A DNA stretch of 64,000 nt, from assembly GCA_021018815.1 (NCBI GenBank), contig JAITYX010000048.1:3289501-3353500 (forward strand). Reading direction: 5' to 3'. The number at the start of each line of letters is the position of its first letter. Positions within the stretch are counted from its first letter, which is position 1. Of this stretch, positions 48,928 through 60,540 are shown piece by piece. A model generated the notes under the pieces. That model did no database searches. It had not been told where the DNA came from and was given only the letters and a program-made list of their open reading frames with translations. The stretch comes from Talinum fruticosum. Taxonomy: Eukaryota > Streptophyta > Magnoliopsida > Caryophyllales > Talinaceae. The position numbers and the translations under genes were made by a program.

Positions 48928-51900
48928 TCAGTGCAACGCTTCCTCCATTTTCATTTTCATTTTGAACTGTAATGTGACCGGGGCACAATCCAGTGGTGTC
49001 TCCCCTGCAAAAGACACAAAATTTAGCAAATATAATACGAAATACATTGGTAAAGACGATTATTGTTAAACTGACATTTTGGACCAAGTAGTTGCAAACC
49101 ATGTTGCTTAGAAGACACTATCATGTCTACGTTAGAGTGTTGTTGAGTACTAGAATCAGTTTTAGGTGTCAGACTTTGATATTTTTCTAGGAGTTTTTTT
49201 TCTCTGTTTCTTAGGGTTAACTGCAGGGTCCCGTGCTCATACTTAAGTCAAAGGGTCAACTGTCAAGAAATCAACACAGCTGTGCCTGTATGAGTTAAAA
49301 TGAAGAAGTCTACCCATTATTTGAACTAACTGCAACTCGCTTTTGTCCACGAGCAATACAGCAACAGACAATTTTTCATTTGGATCACACAAGATTTCAT
49401 TCACAAAATAGGTGTTAAAAGTTGATTAGAAACTACAAATGCAGCAAAATGTAATTTTCCAATGCCCAAAGAAGGTAGGACTTAAAAGGAATGCAGCAAA
49501 TTAAAAATTTGCACGATCTTTTCCCCCTTTTTCTATGGGTAGATGGGTGGCAATCTAGGGGAGGATAAGATGGCCCATACATCCTGGGGCCTTGTCACAC
49601 ATAGAACACCTGGGAGAGGAGGGGGAATGAGGGGGAAAAGCCTACAAGGGTCCTCCTGCCAAATGCCCCTAGTTAGATCTGAACCAATGAACTCTATTAT
49701 AGAAGGGTGGGAATGTAGGACCAAATCCTATTAGACCATCCTTATTGGTGCTTTTGAACAAATTTCAACAATTCTAATCCTACAGCTACATGTCTCTTTC
49801 TATCAAGATTTAAGATCTCTGTTTGAGATCCAATAACGTTCCCAAATATATGCAGTTTCTATTGCAACACAAAGGTTCCGCGTAAAATCAATGTTTACCT
49901 TGTGAATTTTTGCAGTCCAACCGCGCACCATGGTCCATGAGGACAAAAGCTATGTCCGTCTGATTGAACACTGCAGCCTGTGTACAAATAACACCAATAT
50001 CGGATCATTACAAAATAGAGCAAGGGAAAATTCTAACCCCAGTAGTTTCATGTTTGTACACCCACAGACACTTAGATGGAATATATCTCCAGATAATTTA
50101 CCAGATGTAGCAATGAGAACCCTTGCTTGTCACAGTAATTTGAATCCACACCCTGCCAAAGAAAAAAATGTTTAGTTTAAGAGTAAGACAATAAAGGAAA
50201 AAGATAACAAATACCTTATTCAGAAGATCCTTGACACCAGCAATATCACCATTCTTAATTGCTTCTCTCAAGCCCTGAGCAACAGGGAAATGTTGCAAAT
50301 ACATAACATAAGTCCGCAGTGTGACAAAATATATATTAGCAATTTAGTACACCAGTGGAATCATCCACTTCTAACTAAGGAAAGAAAAATGCATTCATGT
50401 ACCTCCCCATTCACTTCATAATCTGCTTGAGGTTTGTCTGAACCACTTGCTGAGCTGATATGAGTTCATAAATTAGCTGTATACCAGAACGTTTTCCAAA
50501 AAGTATAACAGCCATACTGAAAACCGTGCTAAGAATGCTACAGAAACAGTCACTTATGAAAGCTTCATTGATAACTGAAGAAAAAAAAGAAAAGGAAAAG
50601 GTGACCACATTTTCTTAGCCCAGCGGGTAATGTGGTTGCCGCAGAACAGTAACCATCGTAACTACCACTATGTCAACCATACACATGGCTTGATTTAATC
50701 TCATCCATTGATTAATTCAGATTTAATTAAAATAGAAATAATTTTTTATCATTTATAAAATATTTTTTTTTATTATTTATAAAATATTAATTAATGAATA
50801 GTAAAATAATTTTCATAAGTAGTTTTTGGATGTAAAATAACTCTCTTCATTTTCGGAGAAATCAAGAATGAACAATAAAAAAAACAACCACGATTCTCCA
50901 TTCCGGCAAAGCCTGCATATTTCCCAGCGAAGCCTCAAATTGTTATGGCGAACATCTCCATTCCGGTCAGCCTCCTTTTCTTGTTTCAGGCCAGATTTTC
51001 CATTTTGAAAGACTTCCATCCTGTTTTCCTTGGCAACCACGCCTCAGTCCACTTTCTCTCTCCTCTGGACTTTCTCTCTCCTCAGTGGCCGCTGTGTCTC
51101 AAACCGTCACCTCCTTTGCGCCCTCGCTGTCGGCCTCTAGAACACGTATATGATTCGTCCCCGTCTGTTCAATTCCGAAAACCACCAGCACGGTCAAGTT
51201 TGTCCTTGACACCGATCGATGATTTGGAGATCTCGTCGACCAGCGAGGGCGCAGAAGGCGGTCAGTATATCTTTCCGGAAAATATGGAGATTTTCCGAAA
51301 CCAAAGATCCAAGAATAGCAGAGCCAACGAACAGAGAAAAGGGGGAATTGGGGTGGGAGATCTTCTGAGAGATGTATAATTCATGTATCAAGTGTAGCTG
51401 GAAACATGATCGGAAATATCAGAAGTTGCCAGCGACTATGGTGCTCACTGGAATAAATGGTTGACAGAAGCAATGGCACTGGGTGAAGCAGTGAAGGGCA
51501 CTGGGGTCGATGGAATTTTTATTTTATATTTTTTTAAATCCTTTAAGTCAATTGCGTGGGGAGGATGTCAAGATCCAAACACTATCCTCAAAAGTCATTA
51601 TTCTTTTACTTTATCATAAATTATAAATATATCAAAATAGATTTTTAATTAAATTAAAAGATTGCAAGAATAAATGGCTGAGATTGAATCTTGACACATA
51701 TATGGTTTACATTAAGGGAGCCACCATGGTTACCATGGTTGCCAATTTGCTACAACCACTAGCACTCTTTTCTTAGTACACATGCACCTCTTCTAATAAG
51801 CTATAGCAAAGGTACTTCCTGATTTCACAAAATGTCCTAGTGACTTCAGGATTATCGGCAAACATTATTTACTCAAAACAAGCAACTTAGAAAAGAAATA

Positions 51901-54900
51901 TTTCCTCCGTCCCATTATTTTCTTCTTAAATGGAAAAGGTTGAAGAAAGTCAAATGTTAACTAATACTCGCTCTGTACCAAAAGATTATCCCTCTCACAC
52001 CTAAGGACCCACTTTTTGTAGGACATAAGTTGAGTTCTTACTATGAGGGACTACCATCTTGGGACAGAGGGAGTAGATATTTAGCTTAGAGGAGAAAATT
52101 GAAGACTATTTATTGAAATTGCATTTATGAGCAATTAGGAAAGTCAAATAGGGATTGTATATTGCTGATTAGGAAGAAAAAATGGATTGAGGGAGTAATC
52201 ATCATCAAATTTAGATTTGGACCTTTGGATCAAAACATTTCAAGTTCATATCACCTATGGTTGTTATAAGAATCAAAGGCAAAAAGATGACATTCTTCAA
52301 AGCTGAGGGTGTGTATTTCTAGGTGTATTTAGAAGAGTTCTTCGTTAAAACCAACAGTTGAGTATTGACACAAGATTCATAAACTAAAGTGGACAAAACT
52401 TTAGAACTCTCAAGTTAGTACACATAATAGTATGATAACCAATTATACTCATAGAAGTATATCAACTGAAATGACCAAGCAGGTACTAGGGCATATCTTT
52501 AGGAAAATATCCAATAAATTTAGGTTACCAATTATAGCTTTTTTAGAATAAAATTGTAAATTTCTATTATTTGGAATAAGCACTGATATAAGAAACTAAT
52601 GAACAATACCATATTTTCACAATCTAGAGGAGATCTGTGATTTTTATTAATGAAACCCAATAAAAAAGTAAATAATGGTTATACCCTTGTCTGCTATCTT
52701 GGGTAGACCGTTTCTGTCTTGGAATGGCATCTGCCTTCTTAGGTTTTGAGTTTAGAGTTACCGAAGAAGAGGAAACAGTCTGCACATGAGCACAAATGCA
52801 AGGAGAGCACCACAAAAGTGAATCCTAGTAGGTGAATGGAATGCTTACCAAGCAAGCATAAAGTTGTAAAATGAAACAAAACCTGCATAGGAGCTGCTGC
52901 AGTGGGTGGAAGTGAAGCCACACAAATGCATAAAGGCATACCACACTTGCATTCCGAATTTGTTGGAGGAGGTTGTGGGGGAGTTTGCTCAGATTTGTCT
53001 TCTACATCTCCATTGATGTCTAATCTAGAAACATTTTCCGCAACATTATGGATTCTTTCCGCAGATGCACTTAAACCATCATCCTTGGATCTACACCAAA
53101 TAAAACATCCAGTATTATCTGTTGACTCAGTTATTTCTTAGACATATATGCAGATGTACAACTGATCTAACTCAGAAAGGGATATGCATGGAGGAAAGGA
53201 AATGATTTCCATAAGGTTTATCATTATAACCACTAGCATCAAATAGAAATCAAATTTGAAATAATCCTGGTGAAGAATACGCGTACATTTATTTTCATTC
53301 GGACAGAAGAGCACTCAATAGACAGCAGTACAGGAAAGTAGTAGTATACACTATCTTTCAGCCACAAGACGTCATTAAAAAAATTCAACGAGCAAAACTG
53401 TCTGGGATCATACTAAATATTTGGCCAACCTATATCCTTGTCAACTTCCAGGTGCATGTTCAAATTATGTAACCTCACCAGAAAAACTGAAATAAACTAA
53501 GCCAATAAAGAGTTCCAAATTCATGTAGCCTATAAGACAGCGAAGCTTCTAAGCTCTGACATCAGATATTCATATATTTTATAGTAAATTACCATTATTC
53601 AAAGAAACATCCGCTGATACAACATTTAATGTGAGCATACTCAACAATTTTGGAACACTTAACTACAATGACAAATTGATATTTCTCTCCCTCTTCACCG
53701 GCCCGAAAAGGAGAAGGGAAAAAGGTCAAAAATCTCTAAGACCAACAGCAAATCAGAACATAATTGTCTACTTTCTCTTCTTTAGTATACTAAAATAAAA
53801 AAGGTCTAGTTCCCTGATACATCATCTTGCCCTCTCATTTCTGATACAAATTGTATGAAATGTACAGAAGTTCGACTGGCTTTAGCACGTCAATTTATTT
53901 GCAACTTTAGCTATGTCGTACTTATAACCACTAAGGAAATAAGATTTCTCTTTAGAACTGCCTGATCCCTCTACTAGATTTTGGGTAACCAAGAACAACC
54001 TAGTATGAATCCTACAGAAGCAAGTTCTAAGGATATCTAGATAAAGGGACTGTTGCTCCAAGCAAATAGGCTTTTTCAACAAAGCTACATTTAAGGAAAT
54101 ATTCTCTAATCTATTTGGAAAGGCCTAAAACTTTGAGGAACAATTTCAAGAATTTTGTCGGACACTACGAGTCTATATTGGATAGGCTAAACTATCCAAC
54201 AGCACCATCACTAGGTGAATCAAGCCGATACAATCTAACAATTCCATATTATCTAGTAGTATTAGACAAAATCATACATAAAACGGATTATTAACATCTG
54301 TACCCCTTGTACTATGCTTTTCTACCCATGTCGTATTGAAAATTATTTTCAACCCCTCTAACTTTAGTAGCATATTACAATTGTAGTCAAACTTAGGGTT
54401 TAAAGTTGATCGGAATAGTTAAAAGACGAAAATACTCTTGCATTATCTATCCGCCATTAATCAATTCTCTCCATTTTCATGTCCATTTGCTAAATGAATT
54501 CCCTGTGTTCTCTCTCTTCTCCCCACACCCATCTCTCTCTCTCTCTCCTTTCTCGTTTCCACTTGTTAATCCAATCTCACTCACCCGTCGTTTGACCCTC
54601 CCTCTTTCCTTCCCCCTTTCCTCCTTCCATCTCTCTCTCTCTCTCCTCCTCCTCCTCCTCGGCTAGCTTGCTCATTAACCACCCATTGAAACCCATAAAC
54701 CACAATACTTGAGACTCCCATAGGGAAACAAAGGGAATGAAGAAAATGAAACTTTTCAATAAACCACTTCTTTCTTTGGTCCTACTACTGATGTGTTCAC
54801 TCTCTCTCCCTCCCCGCTCAGCTGCCTCTCCAACTACGAAAACAAGCGATGCCCGGAATTTGCTCAACTTCAAATCGTCTCTTCCCAATCCAAACGTCCT

Positions 54901-57329
54901 CCGAATTGGAAACAAGGCACTCACCCATGTTTATTCACCGGCGTTTTCTGCAACAACTACCGTGTGACCTCTTTGAATCTCAGTTCTCTTTCTCTCTCCT
55001 CCGATTTTAGCTCCGTTTCTACCCACCTTTTCTCCATTGACCAGCTCACCTCTGTCGCCCTCAAATCCACTAACATTTCCAGCCAACTTTGAGTTCTCGA
55101 GATAGGTTTAGTGTTCAATTGAATGTTCATCGCCGATTCTTGTTGGGCATAGCTGATTTTTTGCTCGGAGAGGAAGAGGGAGAGGGGGAGAGAGAGTGAG
55201 GGTGTCGGGTTAGGGAGGAAGGAGGGTGAAAATAATGCAAGGGCATTTTCGTCTTCTAACTATTCCGGTCAACTTTAAACCCTAAGTTTGACTACAATTG
55301 TAATATGCTACTAAAGTTAGGGGGTCGAAAATAATTTTCAATACGACAATGGGTAGAAAAATAATTGCGAGCATAGTATGAGGGATATGGATGTTAATAA
55401 TCCTACATAAAACAATTGACTTGCTAATAGCTTTCCAAACTGAAAAAGGCTTTCACTGCTTATAATAGCTTTCCAAATTGAAAAAGACAAAATCATACAA
55501 ATCAGCAATGGGTGGTCTAGAGGCAAACCTAGACTCTAAAGCATCCCTGTGTCCTAAATTCATAAGTTTAACGAGTCGGACGGTCGGATGGACCTATGTC
55601 CGACAGCCATACCCAAGTCCCGCAACCTAGTCTAGTGGGTTTTAATCCACCCATTTATAAGGCAGGAGGTGAGGGGTCAAATCCTACTACAAGCATGGAG
55701 AATCTTCTTACCCTCTCCTCGCTCCCATTCCTTCCCCAACTAGGTTGTCCACATAGACATAAAACCCCTGGTAGGGCTACCATAACAATAAAAAAGACAA
55801 AACAATTACAATTATACAGCATTACAGCCAGAGGGCACATCTTTCCAACAAAGCAGATATTGTCTTATGGATGTTCTTAAATCCCCGTCAACTTGTTAGT
55901 GTCAATAAAAATAATCACATTGTGATCATTGAGCAAAAAGAAACAAACACTTAGTACTTTTCCTGGCTATTGGCATTCTCCACTGGGGATGAAGTCATTC
56001 AATTGCCAGATAGACCACCACACCCAACAATCATGTTCTTATGGACGAAGAACTGTGACACAACTCGCAGAAACCAAGAGATGAGTTTCACTACCCACAG
56101 AGGAGAAAAAGAAACATATGAGTTTTTTTTTCCTTTTGTTGGGGGGGTTGAAGACAAGGTCAAGGAAATGCAGACAGCGAAGAGCAGGTGACATACCTTG
56201 AGAAGGTATTGAAACAATCAGAACAAACTCTCACATTGGTATGAATGCCAAATTGCGGCAAAGGCTGATGAAAGGGCAAATTATTATGAAGAAAACAAAT
56301 AAATGGAGAAAGAGGGGGAGCACTGGCTTAACCAACTAGGGCTGCTTCAAATTCAATTGAAAGCTCATAGACAATAGATTTAGTCCATACCATTTGATTA
56401 GAAGAATGATCGTGACACAAGGTCCTCCCACAACACCGGCAGTGATGCTGCAAGTACCAAGTAGGGGAAAATGTCAGAAGAACAAAGCAAGAAAACTGAG
56501 AACGCCACTTCTACTAAGTTTCAACGACATAATCAAAACCCTGTCCACATTTCACAGAACACCTACTCTATAACACATATACAGTCATAAATATGACTGC
56601 TAAACTGTTATGTTTCTGTCTTACACAGTTTTTCTTCTAACTCTCAGACCCTCAAGCAAGAACAAAAGCTTGCATTTCAACGTTCAAACTAGAACAACCA
56701 CCCCCCAAACAGAAAAAGTATGAATGAAATTTCCAGTAACCCTTCTGTCCGAAGTCAATTATCACAGCTACACATGACAATTTTTAGCTCCACTAGTAGC
56801 TAAGCATCCTAAGAACCACTTTAGGTTTCCAAAAAATAAGAAAAAAAAAACTTTAAAATTTCTAGTCACTCCTGATCCGGGCATCAATGAGATCAGATAT
56901 TAGCAAGATACAGATACCAAAAACAATTCACCTAGTAAACGAGAAAAAGAGCTTCAATTACCTCAATCAAACTATATCAAGGAGGTACAAAGCAAGATAA
57001 GATCCAATGCCCAACTAGAAAAAACCCAAATTAAAAATTCCAAGCAATGTTTAGCTACGTGATCAGAAGAAATTCATCTAAGAGTAAGAATACATCAAAC
57101 AAATACCAATTTTGTTATAATTTAAGCTGAATTGAACTAAGAGGCGATCAAATCTACGAGATAGAAGGGACGGAAATTCAGTCCTATAATAGAGAGATTG
57201 AGAATTTGAGAGAAATGAGAGAGAGAGAGAGAGAGAGAGGGGGGTTACCCGACGGCGGAAAGTGTTGAAGCTGCATTTGCACACATCGCAACGGTTTGCT
57301 TCCTGGAATGGAGGCGGCTCTGGATTCAT
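48928..57329 (-). CDS. FYVE zinc-finger protein with C-terminal ankyrin repeats
   Basis: Ten exons: 57329-57249, 56447-56391, 56264-56197, 53090-52883, 52779-52685, 50454-50403, 50274-50215, 50152-50102, 49977-49899, 49004-48928. They sum to 828 nt, all phases agree, giving 275 residues with no frameshift. Residues ~14-68 form a FYVE domain: CDVCKCSF, the basic signature RRRHHCRCCG spanning exons 1-2, CHDH, and RVCSDCF. This domain class binds PI3P on endosomal membranes. A Cys-rich spacer follows (ECKCGMPLCICVA), then a low-complexity Ser/Lys/Gln linker and about two ankyrin repeats (GLREAIKNGDIAGVKDLLNK; YCDKQGFSLLHLAAVFNQTD; NSQGETPLDCA). The N-terminal WxxD element is absent. Introns 3 and 5 are swollen by Pack-MULEs. 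The ATG at 57329 is the only in-frame one near the domain. The exact role is unknown; endosomal trafficking is inference. Confidence 0.92.
49533..49740 (-). repeat. Possible tRNA-derived SINE copy
   Basis: On the minus strand an A-box-like GATGGTCTAATAGG is followed about 50 bases on by a B-box-like GGTTCAGATCT. The stretch lies in the 49005-49898 intron of the FYVE gene and is GC-richer than its surroundings. Weak: no clear tail or duplication. Confidence 0.35.
50619..51767. mobile_element. Pack-MULE in FYVE intron 5, TSD TTTTCTTAG
   Basis: TTTTCTTAG flanks the element at 50610-50618 and 51768-51776. The ends (CCCAGCGGGTAATGTGGTTG; CAACCACTAGCACTC) continue as imperfect TIRs of about 120 bp, sharing AACCATNGTAAC, ACACATNGCTTGATT-like text and TTTAATTAAAA. 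The interior is a GC-rich coding-like fragment rather than a transposase. Length 1149 bp. Confidence 0.88.
50945..51379 (+). pseudogene. Captured coding fragment in the Pack-MULE, 144-residue open frame
   Basis: Open frame beginning MANISIPVSLLFLFQARFSI, hydrophobic at first, then Pro/Ser/Arg-rich (SPPLRPRCRP) and ending GGIGVGDLLRDV. No domain recognised. It runs antisense to the FYVE host gene and lies between Mutator TIRs, so it is likely a captured 5' exon or UTR plus exon of another gene. Its long open frame may be incidental. Confidence 0.45.
51901..52195. mobile_element. Stowaway-like MITE containing a second Stowaway-like MITE
   Basis: Outer ends: TCCTCCGTCCCATTATTTTC (from 51904) and the inverse-like AATGGATTGAGGGAG (to 52195). 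Inner element 51967-52073: CTCGCTCTGTACCAAAAG and CTTGGGACAGAGGGAG, flanked by TA at 51965-51966 and 52074-52075. The CTCC(C/G)TC-type termini and TA duplication fit Tc1/mariner Stowaway MITEs. The inner one is only 107 bp. Confidence 0.7.
53091..54284. other. FYVE intron 3, right of exon 4
   Basis: AT-rich intronic sequence; no coding exon, RNA gene or terminal-repeat pair recognised. Confidence 0.5.
54295..55403. mobile_element. Pack-MULE in FYVE intron 3, TSD TACATAAAAC, carrying an LRR receptor-kinase N terminus
   Basis: The 10-bp duplication TACATAAAAC lies at 54285-54294 and 55404-55413. TIRs begin GGATTATTAACATC and run about 160 bp at high similarity (GTCGTATTGAAAATTATTTT, CTAACTTTAGTAGCATATTA, CTTAGGGTTTAAAGTTGA), so insertion is relatively recent. 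The interior has a pyrimidine-rich leader (54490-54660) and a gene fragment (54737-55092). Length 1109 bp. No transposase. Confidence 0.93.
54737..55092 (+). pseudogene. Captured N terminus of a BRI1-like LRR receptor kinase
   Basis: ATG at 54737 opens a signal peptide (LFNKPLLSLVLLLMCSLSL), followed by the LRR N-terminal cap: DARNLLNFKSSLPNPNVL, a one-base frameshift at CC (54901-54902), NWKQGTHPCLFTGVFCNN with the paired Cys of the cap, and the first leucine-rich repeats (YRVTSLNLSSLSLSSDF, LTSVALKSTNISSQL), then a stop at 55090. Layout and residues resemble the start of BRI1/BRL brassinosteroid receptors. No transmembrane or kinase part. The upstream pyrimidine tract looks like a captured 5' UTR. 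Confidence 0.75.
55610..55800 (+). repeat. SINE-like element in FYVE intron 3
   Basis: A-box-like CCTAGTCTAGTGGG (about 55627) is followed by B-box-like GAGGGGTCAAATCC (about 55670), at tRNA-like spacing, with an A-rich tail (CAATAAAAAAGACAAAAC) near 55790. Consistent with a tRNA-derived plant SINE; the family was not identified. Confidence 0.5.
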
Positions 57330-58496
57330 CGTCGCCGACGATTTGATCAACGGAGGGATTCTCTCTGTTCAATGTTTACTGTGGCCCTTGCGCATCCAAA
57401 AACTCTGATATTTCGATTCGTTCTCAGCGACTCTCTCTCCCTCTCTCTCTGAATAATGATTGTGACGCTAATTATCTTGTTCGGTTTTTTTTTTTAAAAT
57501 ATGTTGTTAAGAATTTCTTGGATTGTAAAAATTCACGATGAAATTGTTAAACTCGTAAATGCCTTTTATTTTGGATTAGGATCCGCTTTAGTTTGAGAAG
57601 ACGATAATTTTAAAGGGTATTATGATGATTAGGACATAATGACAATTTTTATAAGTCTTTCTAAACCAATTTTTCCATTCTTAGATTAGTGAGAAATAAA
57701 TTTCATTCAAACAAATATATCTAAACAAAAACTACATAGATAAATATGTGAGCAACAAATGGGCATAGGCGACAAGTACTCTTTCTTAAGAGAGATGTTA
57801 GAAAGTTTTAAATTTCACTATGATAGTGGTAGCTTGACGATTGTAAACACTAAACAGAAGGGAGATTTAGCAATGAAACAAATTGCCAACTATACCATCT
57901 GTAAGATTTTTGAGATATTATGAGTCAACCCCCAAAACCCCTTATTTGGCCAACACCTCGCCCTCCCCTACCCCCCTCACCCTTCCAAACAAGAAAAGAA
58001 AAGAAAATGCCTACGAGCCTATTAACCCAAACTTGCTTAAATTCAAGCCCTCGCACTTTCCATGAGCCTAAGCAGCTCAGCTTTCTGAGTTTCCCACAGA
58101 ACTAGCTCTCGAGCTCTCGAAAGGCTCTTCAACTCATTTCCACTAAATGATTGTACAAGTTACTGCATTGGGAAGTGGTGTATACAAGACTAAGATCTTT
58201 ACAAGTCCTTGTACTTAAGGGCTCTAGAATTTCCCTTTCAGTTTTTAAATAAACTCAATTTACAAATAGCACAACCAACTTATTCCTAAAGAACTAGGGC
58301 ATATACAAGAATAAGCCACCCCAGAACAGAACGACTTAAGGAGCATTATATATTCACATGGAAATGAGGGTTTCAACAAATACTAGCACAATGAAACACT
58401 TCAATCGAGTCCTTAGTCCTGACTCTTTACCCTAAATGAAGACAGAAGAAATCACCCAAGTCTTTCTTCTAGACCATCTTGTTAGGACAATGCTAT
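57330..58496. other. Spacer: FYVE promoter side and 3' UTR of the zinc-finger gene
   Basis: About 1.2 kb separating two genes transcribed in the same (minus) direction. A CT-rich stretch at 57431-57451 may lie in the FYVE leader. A T-run is at 57486-57495. No coding exon or terminal-repeat pair was recognised. Confidence 0.5.
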
Positions 58497-59275
58497 TCAG
58501 CAATCAGTCCGATTGCCCGCAACCACCCGATTATAATCATCTTCGACTACAACTACATCATCACAAACAGTTTCGGATGCTTTCACATCCTTGACATTCC
58601 CTTCCTTGATTTCCACTTGTCCCTCCATGGTTTTCTTGCTTGGTTTCTTCAGTAACAGCATTCTCTGTTGAAGTTTTACTCGGGGTGGTGGTGGCGGTGG
58701 TGGCCTTAGCCCCACCGGTTTGGTTGAGGTAAAGGGTTGCCAAATGCTTTTTCCCCTTCTTATGACCATCCATCGCTTTCACATCATTAGTTCCAACCTT
58801 GCATACTTCACACCAATGTCTGAATTTTTCTTTGGCTTAGCATTTACCTGTGTTTTTTGGGCATAGCCGTCTTCTGATTTTCCTTTTTTACAGAATTCTC
58901 CTTTTTCTCAGCTAAGACATTCCCAGTTCCACCACCTACTTTTTCATCCTTGTTTTTAAAATTTGGGGAACTTTCTGACCTGGATGCCTTGACAACCTTG
59001 CTCTTATTGAGTATAGTCTTCGCCTTCTTTGGTGGAGTGGCACCGAAGCCAATTTTCTGAGTGAGCAACCCTCTTTCACGGACCTTGTGCTTTTTCCCCA
59101 TAAGGTGCTCGTTCAATGCTCGTTCACTTGTTGCAGAAACACGGCAAAGAGCACAACTCCAGTCGTCTTTGGTTTTCTGCTTCTTTGACCCACTTGATAT
59201 CAACTCAGCAGTTGGTCCATCTGACTGTGTTGCAGCTTTTCTCTTTAAATCAGCAGCAGTGACAGTGGGCATAGC
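58497..59275 (-). CDS. C2H2 (U1-type) zinc-finger protein, 3' exon(s); 5' part not found
   Basis: The acceptor at 59277-59276 opens an exon reading AMPTVTAADLKRKAATQ. A first U1-type finger is WSCALCRVSATSERALNEH...GKKHK (about 59165-59085). A Lys/Ser-rich linker follows, then a second finger, WCEVCKVGTNDVKAMDGHKK...KKHL (about 58830-58745), and an acidic tail (VKASETVCDDVVVVEDDYN) to the stop at 58499-58497. CxxC...HxxxxxH spacing of this type binds double-stranded or structured RNA/DNA. Three one-base frame changes occur at T6 58853-58858, T5 58825-58829 and T4 58631-58634 (plus-strand runs), each a one-base deficit, so error or recent decay cannot be told apart here. Upstream exons must lie right of 59277 or off the window. 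Confidence 0.75.
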
Positions 59276-59277
59276 CT

Positions 59278-60540
59278 GCAAATTTGCTCACACAAAAAAT
59301 GCAGAAGTAAATGGTGTAAGCCCAACAGCAAATCCCCTCACCATGGGAGCTCTAGTTCATATCTCTGAACATGAAATTGCATGACAGAAGGGTTCCAAGT
59401 ACACGAGATTGTGAGAAGGAGATATTGAGGGAAGGCGAGATCTAAAAGGTTTAGGTCACATTCATTAGAAGGGAAGACCACCAAGGCAAAATAGCATCAC
59501 CACTCGAACTGGTCATTCACAGGTGGTCGAGAAAGCAATTAGACAACAAAAGGCACACCTATCACACCCAAATTGGCAGTGCTCTACAATGAGCGAAATT
59601 CTTATGGCTCAAAAACTCCATTAGGTAGAAGACAGTGCTATTGTCTCATAAACCCTGTTCCTACACAAAAAGTCCCACCCCTAAAGCATCTTTAAAAAAA
59701 ATAGCCCAAAGTTTAAGGTGGAACATTAAAACAAAATAACGTAATTAATTAATTAATTAATAACACAATCATGACTGTTGTCCCATGACTCTTAAGGAAA
59801 CAACTTCATCACGTTAAACGAAAGGTTCTAGTATCCAGGATAATTTGGCACCAGCTATTTAATTTTAGATTATCATATATTTCCAATTTTATAATTTGCC
59901 TACAATTCAAGCATAGTAGCCGAATTAGTTCTACAACCTAGAGGCCCGTTTTACCAACTGCACAAAAATGCCAGCCTTCCAACTGAATTCCATAGCTGCA
60001 GGCCCACAGCCACTAGTTCCTGGGTCTTACATTTCTTATGGGGGTCACATGATTAGCATAATAAAATCACAAAAATTTGCCATACACTATGAGATCTTGC
60101 TCACCATCAGAGCTTCTGCCTCCTAGAATCAGCAACTACAAACATTGAAAGCCCACAATCGAAAGTAGTTTCCAAACACCACCCAATGGTCATCCACATC
60201 CGAAACCTCTGATGCAAGTCTTAACTACCCTAGGTCATCCACGGCAATAATCCTATCGAAAGGGGCAAACTCCAACAAACTGATTCATTTTCACAGTCCA
60301 TCCTCAAGATCAACTAGGGCTGCATCATAAATCAATATGATCCAAAACAGAACACTACCCAGGCCAACAAAAATAGGATCCCCAATTCAATGTATTGCTT
60401 AGCAATAAGGAGTCAACAAAGCTTATCCAATTAAAAGAGAAAGAAAAACCAAACCCATAGGTGAGAAATTCTACAAGCGGTCAAGGAAGTATCAGTGCAC
60501 CATTCTCCCCATAAACTAGTAATGTTACGATCCAGAATTT
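59278..60540. other. Probable intron/upstream region of the zinc-finger gene
   Basis: Follows the acceptor at 59277 on the minus strand, so it is probably intronic. I could not identify the preceding exon. There are TTAA-type short repeats at 59742-59762 and no other recognisable feature. Confidence 0.4.
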
